A DNA stretch of 64,000 nucleotides, taken from Chloroflexaceae bacterium (GTDB lineage Bacteria > Chloroflexota > Chloroflexia > Chloroflexales > Chloroflexaceae). Every line of letters starts with the position of its first letter. The stretch's first letter is position 1. Below the pieces are notes generated by a model that ran no database searches, was not told the origin of the DNA, and saw nothing but the letters and a program-made list of their open reading frames with translations. The stretch lies in the NCBI GenBank assembly GCA_012031225.1, contig JAAUTZ010000008.1, positions 1 through 64,000 on the forward strand, given 5' to 3'. The position numbers and the translations under genes were made by a program. Below are positions 36,127 through 44,030 of the stretch, piece after piece.

Positions 36127-37257
36127 ATGCACATTCTGCATATCTACAAAGACTACTTCCCCATTCTGGGTGGTATCGAGAACCACCTGCGCGATGTAGC
36201 CGTGGGGCTGGCCGCACGCGGCACACACGTAACCGTGTTGGTGACGAATACCGTTGGAGCTACCGTTACAGAGCAATCCGGCTCGCTACGGATCATCAAA
36301 GCTGCACGCCAGTTGCATGCCGCATCTACGCCACTAAGTTGGCCGATGTTCGCGCAGGCACACGGGTTGCCTGCGGTAGATGTGGTGCAGTTGCACTTCC
36401 CCTACCCGCCCGGCGATCTGGTGGCGCGGGCGGTGCCGGGCGCACCGCCGCTGGTGATCTCGTATCACAGCGATATTGTGCGGCAGCAGGGCATCTTGCG
36501 GCTCTACGCGCCATTGCTCCGCACTACGCTGGCGCGTGCCGCTCGCATTCTGGTGGCCAGCCCAGCATACATGCACAGCTCGGTGTGGCTACGCCCACAC
36601 CACGCCCGTTGCACGATCCTGCCGTATGGGATTGAGCTAGCCCGCTTCGCCGCGCCAGATGCGGCCGCAGTGGCAGCAGTGCGGGCCCGCTACCAGCACG
36701 CGCCATTAATATTGTTTGTGGGTCGCCTGCGCTACTACAAAGGCTTACACTTCCTGCTGGAGGCAATGCCGCTGATCAATCAGACCCATCCAGATGCGCG
36801 GCTTTTGATTGTTGGGGTGGGGCCTGAGCAAGCCCGTTTGCAGGCACAGGCACACGCGGCTGGAATTGGTGATCGGGTGCATTTTCTGGGCGAGGTGGAC
36901 GACACAGCGTTACCCGCTATATACGCGGCGGCGGATGTGTTTGGGTTGCCTTCGCACCTGCGGGCGGAGGCGTTCGGGATTGTGCAGATCGAAGCCCAAG
37001 CAAGCGGGCTACCGATTGTCTGTGCGGAGTTGGGCACAGGCACGAGCTTTGTCACCCAACACGGGCGCACCGGCTTGGTGGTGCCCCCAGCCGATCCGGT
37101 GGCATTGGCGCGGGCAATCGCGGTATTGCTGGCAAACCCCGACCTTGCCCGCACGCTTGGCGCAGCGGGGCGCAGGCGGGCCCACGCCGAATTTAGCCAG
37201 CCGGTGATGCTGGATCGGCTGCAAGCGGTGTATCAGGATGTTGTCAGGCACGCTTGA
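36127..37257 (+). CDS. GT4 family glycosyltransferase
   Basis: A 376-residue retaining glycosyltransferase of the GT-B fold. It shows the N-terminal acceptor loop (YFPILGGIENHL), the domain link HFPYPPGDLV, the donor-domain start LFVGRLRYYKGLHFLLEAMP, FLGEVDDTALPAIYAAADVF, and the E-x7-E motif region EAFGIVQIEAQASGLPIV. Such enzymes act at the inner face of the membrane in making polysaccharide or glycolipid. The start ATG at 36127 is chosen because HILHIYKDYFP is the first strand. It has a weak ribosome site. Sugar specificity is unknown. Confidence 0.9.
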   Translation: MHILHIYKDYFPILGGIENHLRDVAVGLAARGTHVTVLVTNTVGATVTEQSGSLRIIKAARQLHAASTPLSWPMFAQAHGLPAVDVVQLHFPYPPGDLVARAVPGAPPLVISYHSDIVRQQGILRLYAPLLRTTLARAARILVASPAYMHSSVWLRPHHARCTILPYGIELARFAAPDAAAVAAVRARYQHAPLILFVGRLRYYKGLHFLLEAMPLINQTHPDARLLIVGVGPEQARLQAQAHAAGIGDRVHFLGEVDDTALPAIYAAADVFGLPSHLRAEAFGIVQIEAQASGLPIVCAELGTGTSFVTQHGRTGLVVPPADPVALARAIAVLLANPDLARTLGAAGRRRAHAEFSQPVMLDRLQAVYQDVVRHA

Positions 37258-37296
37258 GGCTCGCGCTGTAATCACCATCGCTAAGCCACGCCGATG

Positions 37297-37305
37297 TGGT
37301 ATCAT
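37297..37305 (+). promoter_or_regulatory. extended -10 (TGGTATCAT) for the second DUF4058 gene
   Basis: TGGTATCAT, 33 bp upstream of the ATG, the same form and nearly the same distance as for the first DUF4058 gene. No good -35. Confidence 0.5.
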
Positions 37306-37338
37306 GCACGTACTGATCAGCGTGAAAGGAGCTAGCCG

Positions 37339-38139
37339 ATGCAGCCGCCATTGCCGGGCATGGATCCCTATCTCGAAAAGCCGTCGCTCTTTCCCGATGT
37401 CCATCATCGGATCATTACCGCCATCTGCGACCATATCCAGACGCAGCTTGTGCCGCGTTATGTCGCCCAGATTACACCCTACGTCGCCTTAGAGCAGATC
37501 GGCATTGCCGCCACGCGCCGCGCCCTCGTGCCCGATGTCGGCGTGTATGAACACGACTTCGCCGCCTTGCCCCACGCAGACCCCGCTATTGCCATTGATA
37601 CCGCTCCCCTCGTCGGCACGGTTGCGGTGGCTGTCCCCACCCGCTATGCCCGCATCGAGATCCGGGCCGTTGCCGATGAGACCCTCGTCACCGCGATTGA
37701 ACTGCTTTCGCCTGTCAACAAACGCCCCACCCCCGATGGAGCCGATGCCTACGAACGCAAACGCCGTGACCTTTTTGATAGTTATGTCCACCTGCTTGAG
37801 ATTGACCTGCTCCGCGCCGGCCACCGCCCGCAGGTCTTCGAGCCTGACCCGCTCCCCGCTGTGCCCTACTTCGTCTTCCTCACCCGCGCCAATCGCTTTC
37901 CTGAGATTGCGATCTGGCCCTGCCCCCTGAACCAGCCCCTGCCCACTGTGCCCGTGCCGCTGCGTGCGCCCGATCCCGATGTCGCCCTCAACCTGTCCCA
38001 AATTATCCAGCACGTCTACCGCAACGCCCGCTACGATGTGCAGGTGGATTACCGCGCCGATCCACCTGCCCCGCCACTTGCGCCCAGCGATGCCGCGTGG
38101 CTCGATGCCCGCCTGCGCGAGTGCGGCCTGCGCGGGTAG
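37339..38139 (+). CDS. DUF4058 family protein (copy 2)
   Basis: A 266-residue paralogue of the protein at 10829-11641. Shared signatures include GMDPYLEKPSLFPDVHH, ARIEIRAVADETLVTAIELL followed by SPVNKRP, and HLLEIDLLRAGHRPQV. Function is unknown. The start ATG has AAAGGAG at 7-nt spacing. The two copies are about as long as each other and clearly diverged, so this is an old duplication; their promoters keep the same TGGTATCAT -10. Confidence 0.85.
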   Translation: MQPPLPGMDPYLEKPSLFPDVHHRIITAICDHIQTQLVPRYVAQITPYVALEQIGIAATRRALVPDVGVYEHDFAALPHADPAIAIDTAPLVGTVAVAVPTRYARIEIRAVADETLVTAIELLSPVNKRPTPDGADAYERKRRDLFDSYVHLLEIDLLRAGHRPQVFEPDPLPAVPYFVFLTRANRFPEIAIWPCPLNQPLPTVPVPLRAPDPDVALNLSQIIQHVYRNARYDVQVDYRADPPAPPLAPSDAAWLDARLRECGLRG

Positions 38140-38175
38140 GCGCTGGGGTATATCCTATCCCCGCCCAGCCCCCGC

Positions 38176-38204
38176 TTGACACCAAACACTTGTTCTGGTA
38201 TCAT
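38176..38204 (+). promoter_or_regulatory. strong promoter for the small gene at 38250
   Basis: Perfect TTGACA (38176-38181), exactly 17 bp, then TATCAT (38199-38204) with TGG extension. It is one of the best sigma-70-type promoters in the window and lies 45 bp upstream of the start. Confidence 0.8.
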
Positions 38205-38249
38205 CAAGCTAAACACGCACGTACTTTCGTTAGCAGAAAGGTATTCGCC

Positions 38250-38474
38250 ATGCCCGGTACACACTATCTTGTCTGGTATGATGACAACCCGCGCATCCCC
38301 TTCTTGACCAAGATTGAGCAGGCTATTGCCGCCTACACCTACCGCTTTAAGCGCACACCGAATGTGGTTTTGGTGCACGAGACGGAGATCAAGCAGCATA
38401 ATGCAATTGCGATCCGCAGTGTGGGCAATGTCCAACACCACAATTTCTGGGTAGGCTACGAAGCAGAAGGCTGA
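38250..38474 (+). CDS. small conserved-looking protein, function unknown
   Basis: A 74-residue soluble protein with a mixed alpha/beta pattern: strand (HYLVWYDDNP), amphipathic helix (FLTKIEQAIAAYTYRFKR), strand (TPNVVLVHETEI) and a His/Asn-rich C-terminus. It has no membrane segment and no family I recognise. The ATG at 38250 has AAAGG 8 nt upstream, and a very strong promoter drives it, which suggests high expression. Confidence 0.7.
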   Translation: MPGTHYLVWYDDNPRIPFLTKIEQAIAAYTYRFKRTPNVVLVHETEIKQHNAIAIRSVGNVQHHNFWVGYEAEG

Positions 38475-38541
38475 TCGGGTGCGGCTGGAGGGGCAACGAT
38501 ACGTGGCGCGATACGTTCGGCGGCGTGCCCCCACAGCAGGC

Positions 38542-39636
38542 CTAGCGGAGCGTATGCACCGACACGCTGCTATCGCTACGAAGCTGGGCAAGGCGGGTAT
38601 CAAACTGGAGCCGCGCCGTCGCAAAGAGTGCATTCGCCTCTTGGAAGCGATTGGCGGCACGATTGGCATGCTCCACGCGGTAGCTTTCGTAGAACTCTTG
38701 CATGGCACTGATCGCCAAGAGTTCGACTTCTAGCCCCTGTAGGTAGAGCTGGTGCGCCTGTGCCAATTCGGGCGGTGGCGTGATTGCCGCAAACCGCTCC
38801 TGCGCCTGCGTCACAAGTGCCGCAAAATCCTGCGTGGCAGCGGCGTGTTCCACCGAGCCGCCCGGCTTGCCGATGCTCGTGCGGAAGGTATCTACCGCCA
38901 GTTGCAAATCACGCCGGATCGGGGCGATCTGCTCAAGGTATAGCACTGTGCGGCTAGCACTCACGGGGGCTAGCTCGGCTTCGGTCAGCGGGATCGGGGT
39001 TGGGGTAGGCGCAAGCAATGGAGCAAGCACCAGCATCGGCGCATCCACCACTAGCGCAGGGGTGGGAGTCAATAGCAGCGGCGGCTCTTGGCTACGCGCA
39101 ACCGCCTGTGCGAAACTCTGGTGGAGCACCAGTGCAACCAGCACCAGCACCAGCGGCAGGCTGAGGAAGATAATCTTGAGATAGCTCACATCGTGCTGCC
39201 ACTGCCGCCACCGCACCCACCACGCATCGGGCGTGCGGCTGCGGGCGGGCGCGGCGGCACTCGGCCCAGTCAAGCTAATCTCGGTCAGCGGCGAAGGCTT
39301 CGGCGTGCCATCCAGCTTGTTCTGGTCTGCTAGCCAGCGCAAGCCCTTTTGGGCCCGCGCATTGTCGGGGTTAAGCTGAAGCACGGCATTCAGGCAGAAG
39401 GCGATCTGGTGCGGGTCATCTAGCACGCCACTGAGCCACAGCCACGCCTGCTCGTTGTGCGGGTTGAGTTGCACCGAGCGCGTGAGCAAGCCTTCCGCCA
39501 TGCGCCGATTGCCGCCCCGTGCCGCCGCTACGCCGCGTGCAAATAGGCGGTGCGCTTCATCCGTGTGGGCGTGCACATCGGGCGCATCCGATGGGCTAGG
39601 CGGGGGCGCGTTGTTGGGCATACCGAGCGTCGTCAT
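38542..39636 (-). CDS. TPR-like membrane-anchored protein
   Basis: A 364-residue protein. The N-terminal cytoplasmic part (about 25-110) has TPR-type helices (AHRLFARGVAAARGGNRRMA; LNPHNEQAWLWLSGVLDDP; LQLNPDNARAQKGLRWLA). One membrane helix follows (IIFLSLPLVLVLVALVLHQ), then a Pro/Thr linker and an all-helical outer domain. It probably joins protein partners inside to an envelope function outside. Its ATG comes 3 nt after the GH18 gene stop, with GGAG 9 nt upstream, so it belongs to the zincin-GH18-TPR operon. Confidence 0.7.
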   Translation of the reverse strand: MTTLGMPNNAPPPSPSDAPDVHAHTDEAHRLFARGVAAARGGNRRMAEGLLTRSVQLNPHNEQAWLWLSGVLDDPHQIAFCLNAVLQLNPDNARAQKGLRWLADQNKLDGTPKPSPLTEISLTGPSAAAPARSRTPDAWWVRWRQWQHDVSYLKIIFLSLPLVLVLVALVLHQSFAQAVARSQEPPLLLTPTPALVVDAPMLVLAPLLAPTPTPIPLTEAELAPVSASRTVLYLEQIAPIRRDLQLAVDTFRTSIGKPGGSVEHAAATQDFAALVTQAQERFAAITPPPELAQAHQLYLQGLEVELLAISAMQEFYESYRVEHANRAANRFQEANALFATARLQFDTRLAQLRSDSSVSVHTLR

Positions 39637-39639
39637 CGC

Positions 39640-40917
39640 TTAATGCTCCGGCAGTAGGGGGCTAATTGAACGCTGGACAAGCACCGGATCTTGGACGAGT
39701 GTCCGCCGGATGACATCCCAGTATTCGGGCTTTTCGTAGCCAATCCGCCAGATCGCAATGCCCGCCAGATCAAGGCGTTGCACCAGATCAAGTTTGGCTT
39801 CAAGGCTATTATCAGTCATGTACCACACTTCGCGCAAGCCGTCGCCGGATTGGTAGCGAAACCAGCTTTCGTCTACACGCCCGCGTTGATCACGTTGCAT
39901 CAAGTTGATCGTCAAGCCTTGATTGCTGATCAGGTCTTCGATCTCGCCCCACGGCAACGCCCGTGCATTGCCTTGCGGGGGCCAGTCGTAGCCGTAGAAG
40001 GGCACGCCGATGAAGATCTTTTCTGGATTGATGACGCTGCGTGCATACTCAGCCACCGATTCGACCCAGTAGAGCGGTGCAACGGGGCCTGCCCCACCGC
40101 CACGCCAGCTGTAATCATACGTCATAATCCGCACCCGATCTGCGTACTGGCCAATCACCTGCCAATCTTGGAAGCCGCCCAAGCCGCAGTAGTCGCAATC
40201 TTTGGCATGCACGGCAATCGTGAGCAGCTTGCCATGCGCGTGCAGGGCAGTCGAAAGCTCAATGATGAAGGCTGAGAAGCTCGGGCGCAACGAGTCCGGC
40301 AACATCTCGTAATCAATATCAATGCCATCATAGTTGCGGGCTAGCACCTCATCAACAATATTCTGGACGTGGCGGGCCCGGATGTAGTTATCCGACAGCA
40401 CGCCAATCACGGCCCCGGGATCCTCGACATTGTGGATCGAGGGGATCACCAGCACATTGGCGGCGTGGGCCGCCTGCACAAGTTCATCATCCCGATTGCC
40501 ATACAGCCGCCCACTGGCATCGCTGGAGTACCAGAATGGGCTGATCTCATCGAGAATATCTTTGTTCTGTTCAAACGACTCGCGGGCGCCACCTGCAAAC
40601 AGGGGCGGGAACCACGCCGCAACATACCGCCCACTCTTGGGGTGGAAGCCGCTCACTGGCAGCGGCGCCACCGCACTTACGGGCGCAGCCGCCACAACCG
40701 GCGGCACAGCCGTCGGGAGCGCAACCACCGTTGGCACGGCAGGGACAGTCGGCACTGGCAGCGGCGTGGGCGCAGGCGCGGTAATCACCAGAAAGTCGGG
40801 GCGTTGCTGGGCGAGGGTGTAGGTACGATAGAGCAATACGCCTGCGACTAGCAGGGCCGTGCTGTAGAGGGCAATCATCAGCCACCAACGCAGGTGGCGC
40901 AGAGTACGGTGAGGCAT
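39640..40917 (-). CDS. GH18-family glycosidase (YaaH/SleL-like), membrane-anchored
   Basis: A 425-residue protein. An N-terminal helix (WWLMIALYSTALLVAGVLLY) anchors it, a Pro/Val/Thr linker of about 60 residues follows, then a GH18 TIM barrel. The catalytic DxxDxDxE motif is intact (YDGIDIDYEML), with IMTYDYSW, GVPFYGYDW and the C-terminal DLAGIAIWRIGYE typical of spore-germination YaaH-type N-acetylglucosaminidases. It may hydrolyse peptidoglycan or chitin-like polymers outside the membrane. It starts 2 nt downstream of the zincin-like gene stop. Confidence 0.87.
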   Translation of the reverse strand: MPHRTLRHLRWWLMIALYSTALLVAGVLLYRTYTLAQQRPDFLVITAPAPTPLPVPTVPAVPTVVALPTAVPPVVAAAPVSAVAPLPVSGFHPKSGRYVAAWFPPLFAGGARESFEQNKDILDEISPFWYSSDASGRLYGNRDDELVQAAHAANVLVIPSIHNVEDPGAVIGVLSDNYIRARHVQNIVDEVLARNYDGIDIDYEMLPDSLRPSFSAFIIELSTALHAHGKLLTIAVHAKDCDYCGLGGFQDWQVIGQYADRVRIMTYDYSWRGGGAGPVAPLYWVESVAEYARSVINPEKIFIGVPFYGYDWPPQGNARALPWGEIEDLISNQGLTINLMQRDQRGRVDESWFRYQSGDGLREVWYMTDNSLEAKLDLVQRLDLAGIAIWRIGYEKPEYWDVIRRTLVQDPVLVQRSISPLLPEH

Positions 40918-40919
40918 GC

Positions 40920-41285
40920 TTAGTAGGCTCCCAATTCTTCGAGGCGGTCATCACTGATCCCAAACATGTGCGCTAGTTCGTGCAGCACCGTGCGGCGTAC
41001 TTCCGCCCGTAGCTCAGCGGGATCAGGGAAATCGGCTTCGAGGCTATCTTGAAAAATGATAATCACATCAGGCGGTACAAGCTCGCCCGCCGCCCGCTCG
41101 GTGATCGGGACACCTTCGTAGTAGCCATACACAATGTCATCCGGCTCTAGCTCTAGCTCAGCCCGATGCTGTGCGGTGCAATGCGGCTCGACAAGGATGT
41201 CCACGTTGGTGAGGTAGCGGGCAAACTGCGCCGGCAGGTTCTCGATCACGTCTAGCACAAGTTGTTCAAAGGCGGTTGGTTGCAT
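40920..41285 (-). CDS. zincin-like metallopeptidase (PF06262 type)
   Basis: A 121-residue protein with the HExxH zinc motif (VLHELAHMFGISDDRLEELG), which is the hallmark of the small zincin_1 family, earlier DUF1025. The third ligand is probably in the D-x-x-x-x-E downstream of the HExxH. The upstream half contains NVDILVEPHC and the strand DVIIIFQDSLE. Protease activity is often assumed but not shown for the family. The ATG at 41285 is preferred because of GGAG upstream. It is the first gene of the operon with GH18 and TPR genes. Confidence 0.85.
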   Translation of the reverse strand: MQPTAFEQLVLDVIENLPAQFARYLTNVDILVEPHCTAQHRAELELEPDDIVYGYYEGVPITERAAGELVPPDVIIIFQDSLEADFPDPAELRAEVRRTVLHELAHMFGISDDRLEELGAY

Positions 41286-41480
41286 TGGACTCCGTTCCTT
41301 TACATCTTGGTTCATTATACGAGGCGCATTGATCTGATGTCAATACGCGAAACGCGATAATCGCAGCCAAAGCAGCAGATTCAGGTGGTAAATGTTGCTG
41401 GCCATGCCTGTTGTTGTTGCTCGCACGAGTATGATAGGATGAGAAACAGGGCGACTGATGCCCGCGTCAGGGGAACGTAC

Positions 41481-42332
41481 ATGCCACATTGGGTGCGCTC
41501 GAAACATGTTGGGCAATGGCTGCTCCTGATGCTGGTGGTGGTGGTCCTACACAGCAGCGATCTGGGCCTACCCGCCCCAGATCTACGCCCCACCCACAGC
41601 ATCCAGCACCGCCCGCACCACATGCCCGCGCCACAGCTGGCCATTGTACCATATGTGCGCCCCTCGCTTGCCGCCCATATGGTGAGCTTGCAACCGACGA
41701 TCCAAGCGGCAGCCGCACACTACTACGATCCGACGGTGTGCGAATTGGATCAGGCGAGCTTTACGCGGCTGATCGCGGTGATTATCTACAATGAGCAGAA
41801 CGGCTGGTTTGAAGATATGGTTGAGCCAGTACGCCGATTCACGCCCACCTATGAGTATGCACAGGTGCTGCTCAATCGCCACGTCGCGGGCAGTAACTAT
41901 AGCGTCTGGCCCACCAATCTGCGCCCCTCCGTTGCGCTCGAAGTGGTGCGCGGCGAAGTGCCGATCCCGCACGCGCCGGGCATTATGCCAACAACCTTAC
42001 GGGTTGCCCGGAGCCAGATCCATCCAGCCCACTTCAGCAACATGGATCACCTGTATGCTGCCCTGAATGAGGAGATTAGCGATGCGCCTGTGGCGATTGA
42101 GTACCTTGCTGCGAATCTGGTGCGCGGCTGCTACCGTGCCCGCTACGAAGGTGTGCCGCAAAGCTGGCGCACACTTGCCGCATGGCACAATCAGGGCATT
42201 GTCCAGCCCACCCAGATCAGCCAGAGCGGATGGACACAGGCCTATCTGCGCCGCGCCGGAGCCTACATCCCGACGGCGCACGCCCTGCTCAGGGCCGATG
42301 TTCAGCCGAGTGCGGGCGGATGCTGCCGCTAA
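41481..42332 (+). CDS. secreted protein, possible lysozyme-like fold
   Basis: A 283-residue protein with an N-terminal hydrophobic segment (QWLLLMLVVVVLHSSDLGLP) that can serve as signal peptide or anchor. The mature part is helical and includes LIAVIIYNEQNGWFEDM, where the Glu is placed like the catalytic Glu of lysozyme-type lytic enzymes, WPTNLRPSVALEVVRGE, EYLAANLVRG and TLAAWHNQGI. These recall transglycosylase-type domains, but no family is certain. The C-terminus ends in a double Cys. Its stop overlaps, tail to tail, the 3' end of the ferredoxin-like gene by 4 bp. Confidence 0.6.
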   Translation: MPHWVRSKHVGQWLLLMLVVVVLHSSDLGLPAPDLRPTHSIQHRPHHMPAPQLAIVPYVRPSLAAHMVSLQPTIQAAAAHYYDPTVCELDQASFTRLIAVIIYNEQNGWFEDMVEPVRRFTPTYEYAQVLLNRHVAGSNYSVWPTNLRPSVALEVVRGEVPIPHAPGIMPTTLRVARSQIHPAHFSNMDHLYAALNEEISDAPVAIEYLAANLVRGCYRARYEGVPQSWRTLAAWHNQGIVQPTQISQSGWTQAYLRRAGAYIPTAHALLRADVQPSAGGCCR

Positions 42333-42559
42333 AGCGCGTTGAGTTCGGCATCAATCAAGGCGGAAAGGTTGCTCAAGTCAATGCGGGGGTAGTAGGTATC
42401 GTTGAGGAATACGGCTGGGGCGGCATCACACGCGGCGAGGCATTCACTCGGCTCAATCTGGATCGTGTTGCCATAATCTGCCCGCAGCTGCGCTAGCAGC
42501 CACTCCAGATAGTTCGGGCAGGCGGTACAAGTCGTACAGACCATTATTGTTACATTCAC
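42329..42559 (-). CDS. thioredoxin-like [2Fe-2S] ferredoxin domain protein
   Basis: A 76-residue protein of the NuoE/thioredoxin-like ferredoxin type. Cys residues are at 8, 11 and 14 (VCTTCTACPNY) and at 40 and 44 (SECLAACDAAPAVFLNDTYYP), matching the C-x(n)-C / C-x3-C cluster pattern with the usual GP-x-V-x-x-N replaced by APAVFLN. It can carry electrons for an oxidoreductase that is not nearby. The start is GTG at 42559; an in-frame ATG lies five codons later. Confidence 0.8.
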   Translation of the reverse strand: MNVTIMVCTTCTACPNYLEWLLAQLRADYGNTIQIEPSECLAACDAAPAVFLNDTYYPRIDLSNLSALIDAELNAL

Positions 42560-42681
42560 AGCGCAAAACCACCCAATCTAGCACGCAGGTTCAAGGTATA
42601 ATTGCGATCAGCTTTAGAGCTAGATCCTAATAGATTCAGTATGGCGCATGCGGCAGGCAATGTCAAGGGTTTGTGAAAGAA

Positions 42682-42700
42682 TTGCCCATCTTCTGCACAG
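42682..42700 (+). repeat. 19-bp repeated intergenic motif (copy 2)
   Basis: TTGCCCATCTTCTGCACAG. It matches the sequence at 16726-16744 with one difference. It lies about 85 bp upstream of the leaderless-type -10 at 42787. Confidence 0.45.
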
Positions 42701-42783
42701 ATAACCACACCGATTGGCAGAGGTATACAAGCCGAGTCGGTGCAGAATCGGGACAAAAGTCTCTAGGCTTTCGCGCTACGTTG

Positions 42784-42792
42784 TGCTATAGT
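42784..42792 (+). promoter_or_regulatory. extended -10 (TGCTATAGT) just before a start codon
   Basis: Only 6 nt lie between the end of the -10 and the ATG at 42799, so transcription would begin at or next to the A of the start codon. The mRNA is probably leaderless. Confidence 0.55.
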
Positions 42793-42798
42793 TTACGT

Positions 42799-43143
42799 AT
42801 GAACAGCATAATCCCTACAACACCATCCCCGCCATCCTTACGCTCAATTCAGAGCTACCACTGCTACCAGCGAAAGGTTGCCGAATTGAAGAGCGTGCGT
42901 GAGCTGCACAACGATCTCGCGTGGCAATTGGATGATACGCAGTTCCTGCTGCGGGATCTGTATGCCCACCGCGAGGGCGACACGGATCCCTTGCTGGAAC
43001 GTGAGATCGCTCGCCTTGAAACGCTCTGCGCCAGCCTCGAAGAACGCCTGCACCACGAAGCCCAGCGGATTGCCCAGCTTGAAGACGGAGTCGCGGCAAT
43101 GCGCGGCGAGCTAGAGCGCATAGCTGGGCTGCCCTACGTGTAG
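42799..43143 (+). CDS. small coiled-coil protein
   Basis: A 114-residue protein, almost all alpha-helical after the first 20 residues, with heptad-like Leu/charge spacing (VAELKSVRELHNDLAWQLDD; EREIARLETLCASLEERLHH). No family is recognised. There is no ribosome site, and the -10 lies 6 nt upstream, as in leaderless genes. It ends 21 bp before the convergent moaC gene. Confidence 0.65.
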   Translation: MNSIIPTTPSPPSLRSIQSYHCYQRKVAELKSVRELHNDLAWQLDDTQFLLRDLYAHREGDTDPLLEREIARLETLCASLEERLHHEAQRIAQLEDGVAAMRGELERIAGLPYV

Positions 43144-43164
43144 CCGGCCCAGCCCTGCCCGCCG

Positions 43165-43671
43165 CTACTCCAGCACTACATCGCCACTGCGCCCGCCGCG
43201 CTTCTCAGCAAGGCGAATGTCGCTAATCCGCATGGCCCGATCCACTGCCTTGCACATATCATAGATCGTCAGCGCAGCCACACTCACCGCAGTCAAGGCT
43301 TCCATCTCCACCCCCGTCTGCCCGCGTGTCCGTACCACCGCTTCAATCTCTAGCACCCGCAGCGGCCCGTCCAGTGTCGCCGGCGGCACGGGGCGGAAGT
43401 CTACCGCCACATGCGTCAGGAGCAGCGTATGGCAGAGCGGGATTAGCTCCGGCGTGCGTTTTGCGGCCATAATGCCCGCCACCCGCGCCACGGCCAGTAC
43501 ATCACCTTTGGGGATACCACCGCTCAGGATCATGTCCAGCGTCGCCGCCTGTAGCTGCACCGTGCCGCGGGCAATCGCTTCGCGCTGAGTTTCCGCTTTC
43601 GCGCCAACATCTACCATGTGGGCTTTGCCCTCAGCATCAAGGTGGGTTAAGTGGGCTGGTTGCTCCTGCAT
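43165..43671 (-). CDS. moaC: cyclic pyranopterin monophosphate synthase
   Basis: Second step of molybdenum cofactor synthesis, with MoaA. The 168-residue protein has [31 protein letters not shown], the central [19 protein letters not shown] followed by IYDMCKAVD, and the C-terminal KRGGRSGD. Catalytic Lys and Asp residues of these motifs are kept. GAGGAGG stands 8 nt before the ATG. No other moa genes are in the window. A minus-strand TATAAT at 43711-43716 is a candidate -10. Confidence 0.96.
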   Translation of the reverse strand: MQEQPAHLTHLDAEGKAHMVDVGAKAETQREAIARGTVQLQAATLDMILSGGIPKGDVLAVARVAGIMAAKRTPELIPLCHTLLLTHVAVDFRPVPPATLDGPLRVLEIEAVVRTRGQTGVEMEALTAVSVAALTIYDMCKAVDRAMRISDIRLAEKRGGRSGDVVLE

Positions 43672-43814
43672 TCGGGATACCTCCTCTGTTTCAGTTTGGT
43701 TCTGTTTGTCATTATAGGCAGTTTTCGGGCTAGGCGGGGCGCGGCAGCAGTGCCCGCGCGTGAGCTATGCCATCTGTTCATCCTAAGCTGATCTGAAATC
43801 AACTGCTCGTGCGC

Positions 43815-43843
43815 TTGAAACTCTGGGGCAAATCCGCTATAAT
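43815..43843 (+). promoter_or_regulatory. dcw cluster promoter
   Basis: TTGAAA (43815-43820), 17-bp spacer, perfect TATAAT (43838-43843). It heads the mraZ-ftsZ cluster and directly abuts the MraZ-box repeats. The transcript would have a leader of about 180 nt. Confidence 0.85.
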
Positions 43844-43844
43844 G

Positions 43845-43880
43845 GTGGAGCAAGGTGGGGAAAAGTGGTAGAAAGTGGGA
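43845..43880 (+). promoter_or_regulatory. MraZ box: four GTGG repeats at 10-bp spacing
   Basis: GTGGAG (43845), GTGGGG (43855), GTGGTA (43865) and GTGGGA (43875) start exactly 10 bp apart, with A-rich spacers (AAAA, GAAA). Known MraZ operators in E. coli and mollicutes are tandem TGGG or AAAGTG(G/T) repeats at about 10-bp spacing, upstream of mraZ. Position immediately downstream of the -10, over the transcription start, fits autorepression. Confidence 0.85.
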
Positions 43881-43924
43881 TACCTTCCCTCATATTCTGA
43901 GCGAAGTTCCCTGATTGCCACGAC

Positions 43925-43990
43925 AACAATTGTTTATCTGTGCTAATTTTAGCACAAGCGGTCACATTACGCAACTGCCGCGTGGGGCAG
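43925..43990 (+). promoter_or_regulatory. structured mraZ leader
   Basis: Three adjacent symmetric elements in the 5' leader: AACAATTGTT (43925-43934), TGTGCTAA-TT-TTAGCACA (43939-43956) and CTGCC N6 GGCAG (43975-43990). They may be protein operators or an RNA structure controlling mraZ translation. The gene-free stretch 43672-44030 is accounted for by these, the promoter, the MraZ box and the moaC upstream region. Confidence 0.45.
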
Positions 43991-44030
43991 GACAACCAAC
44001 ACCTATCGGTGCGTCGGAGCGGATAGCAGT

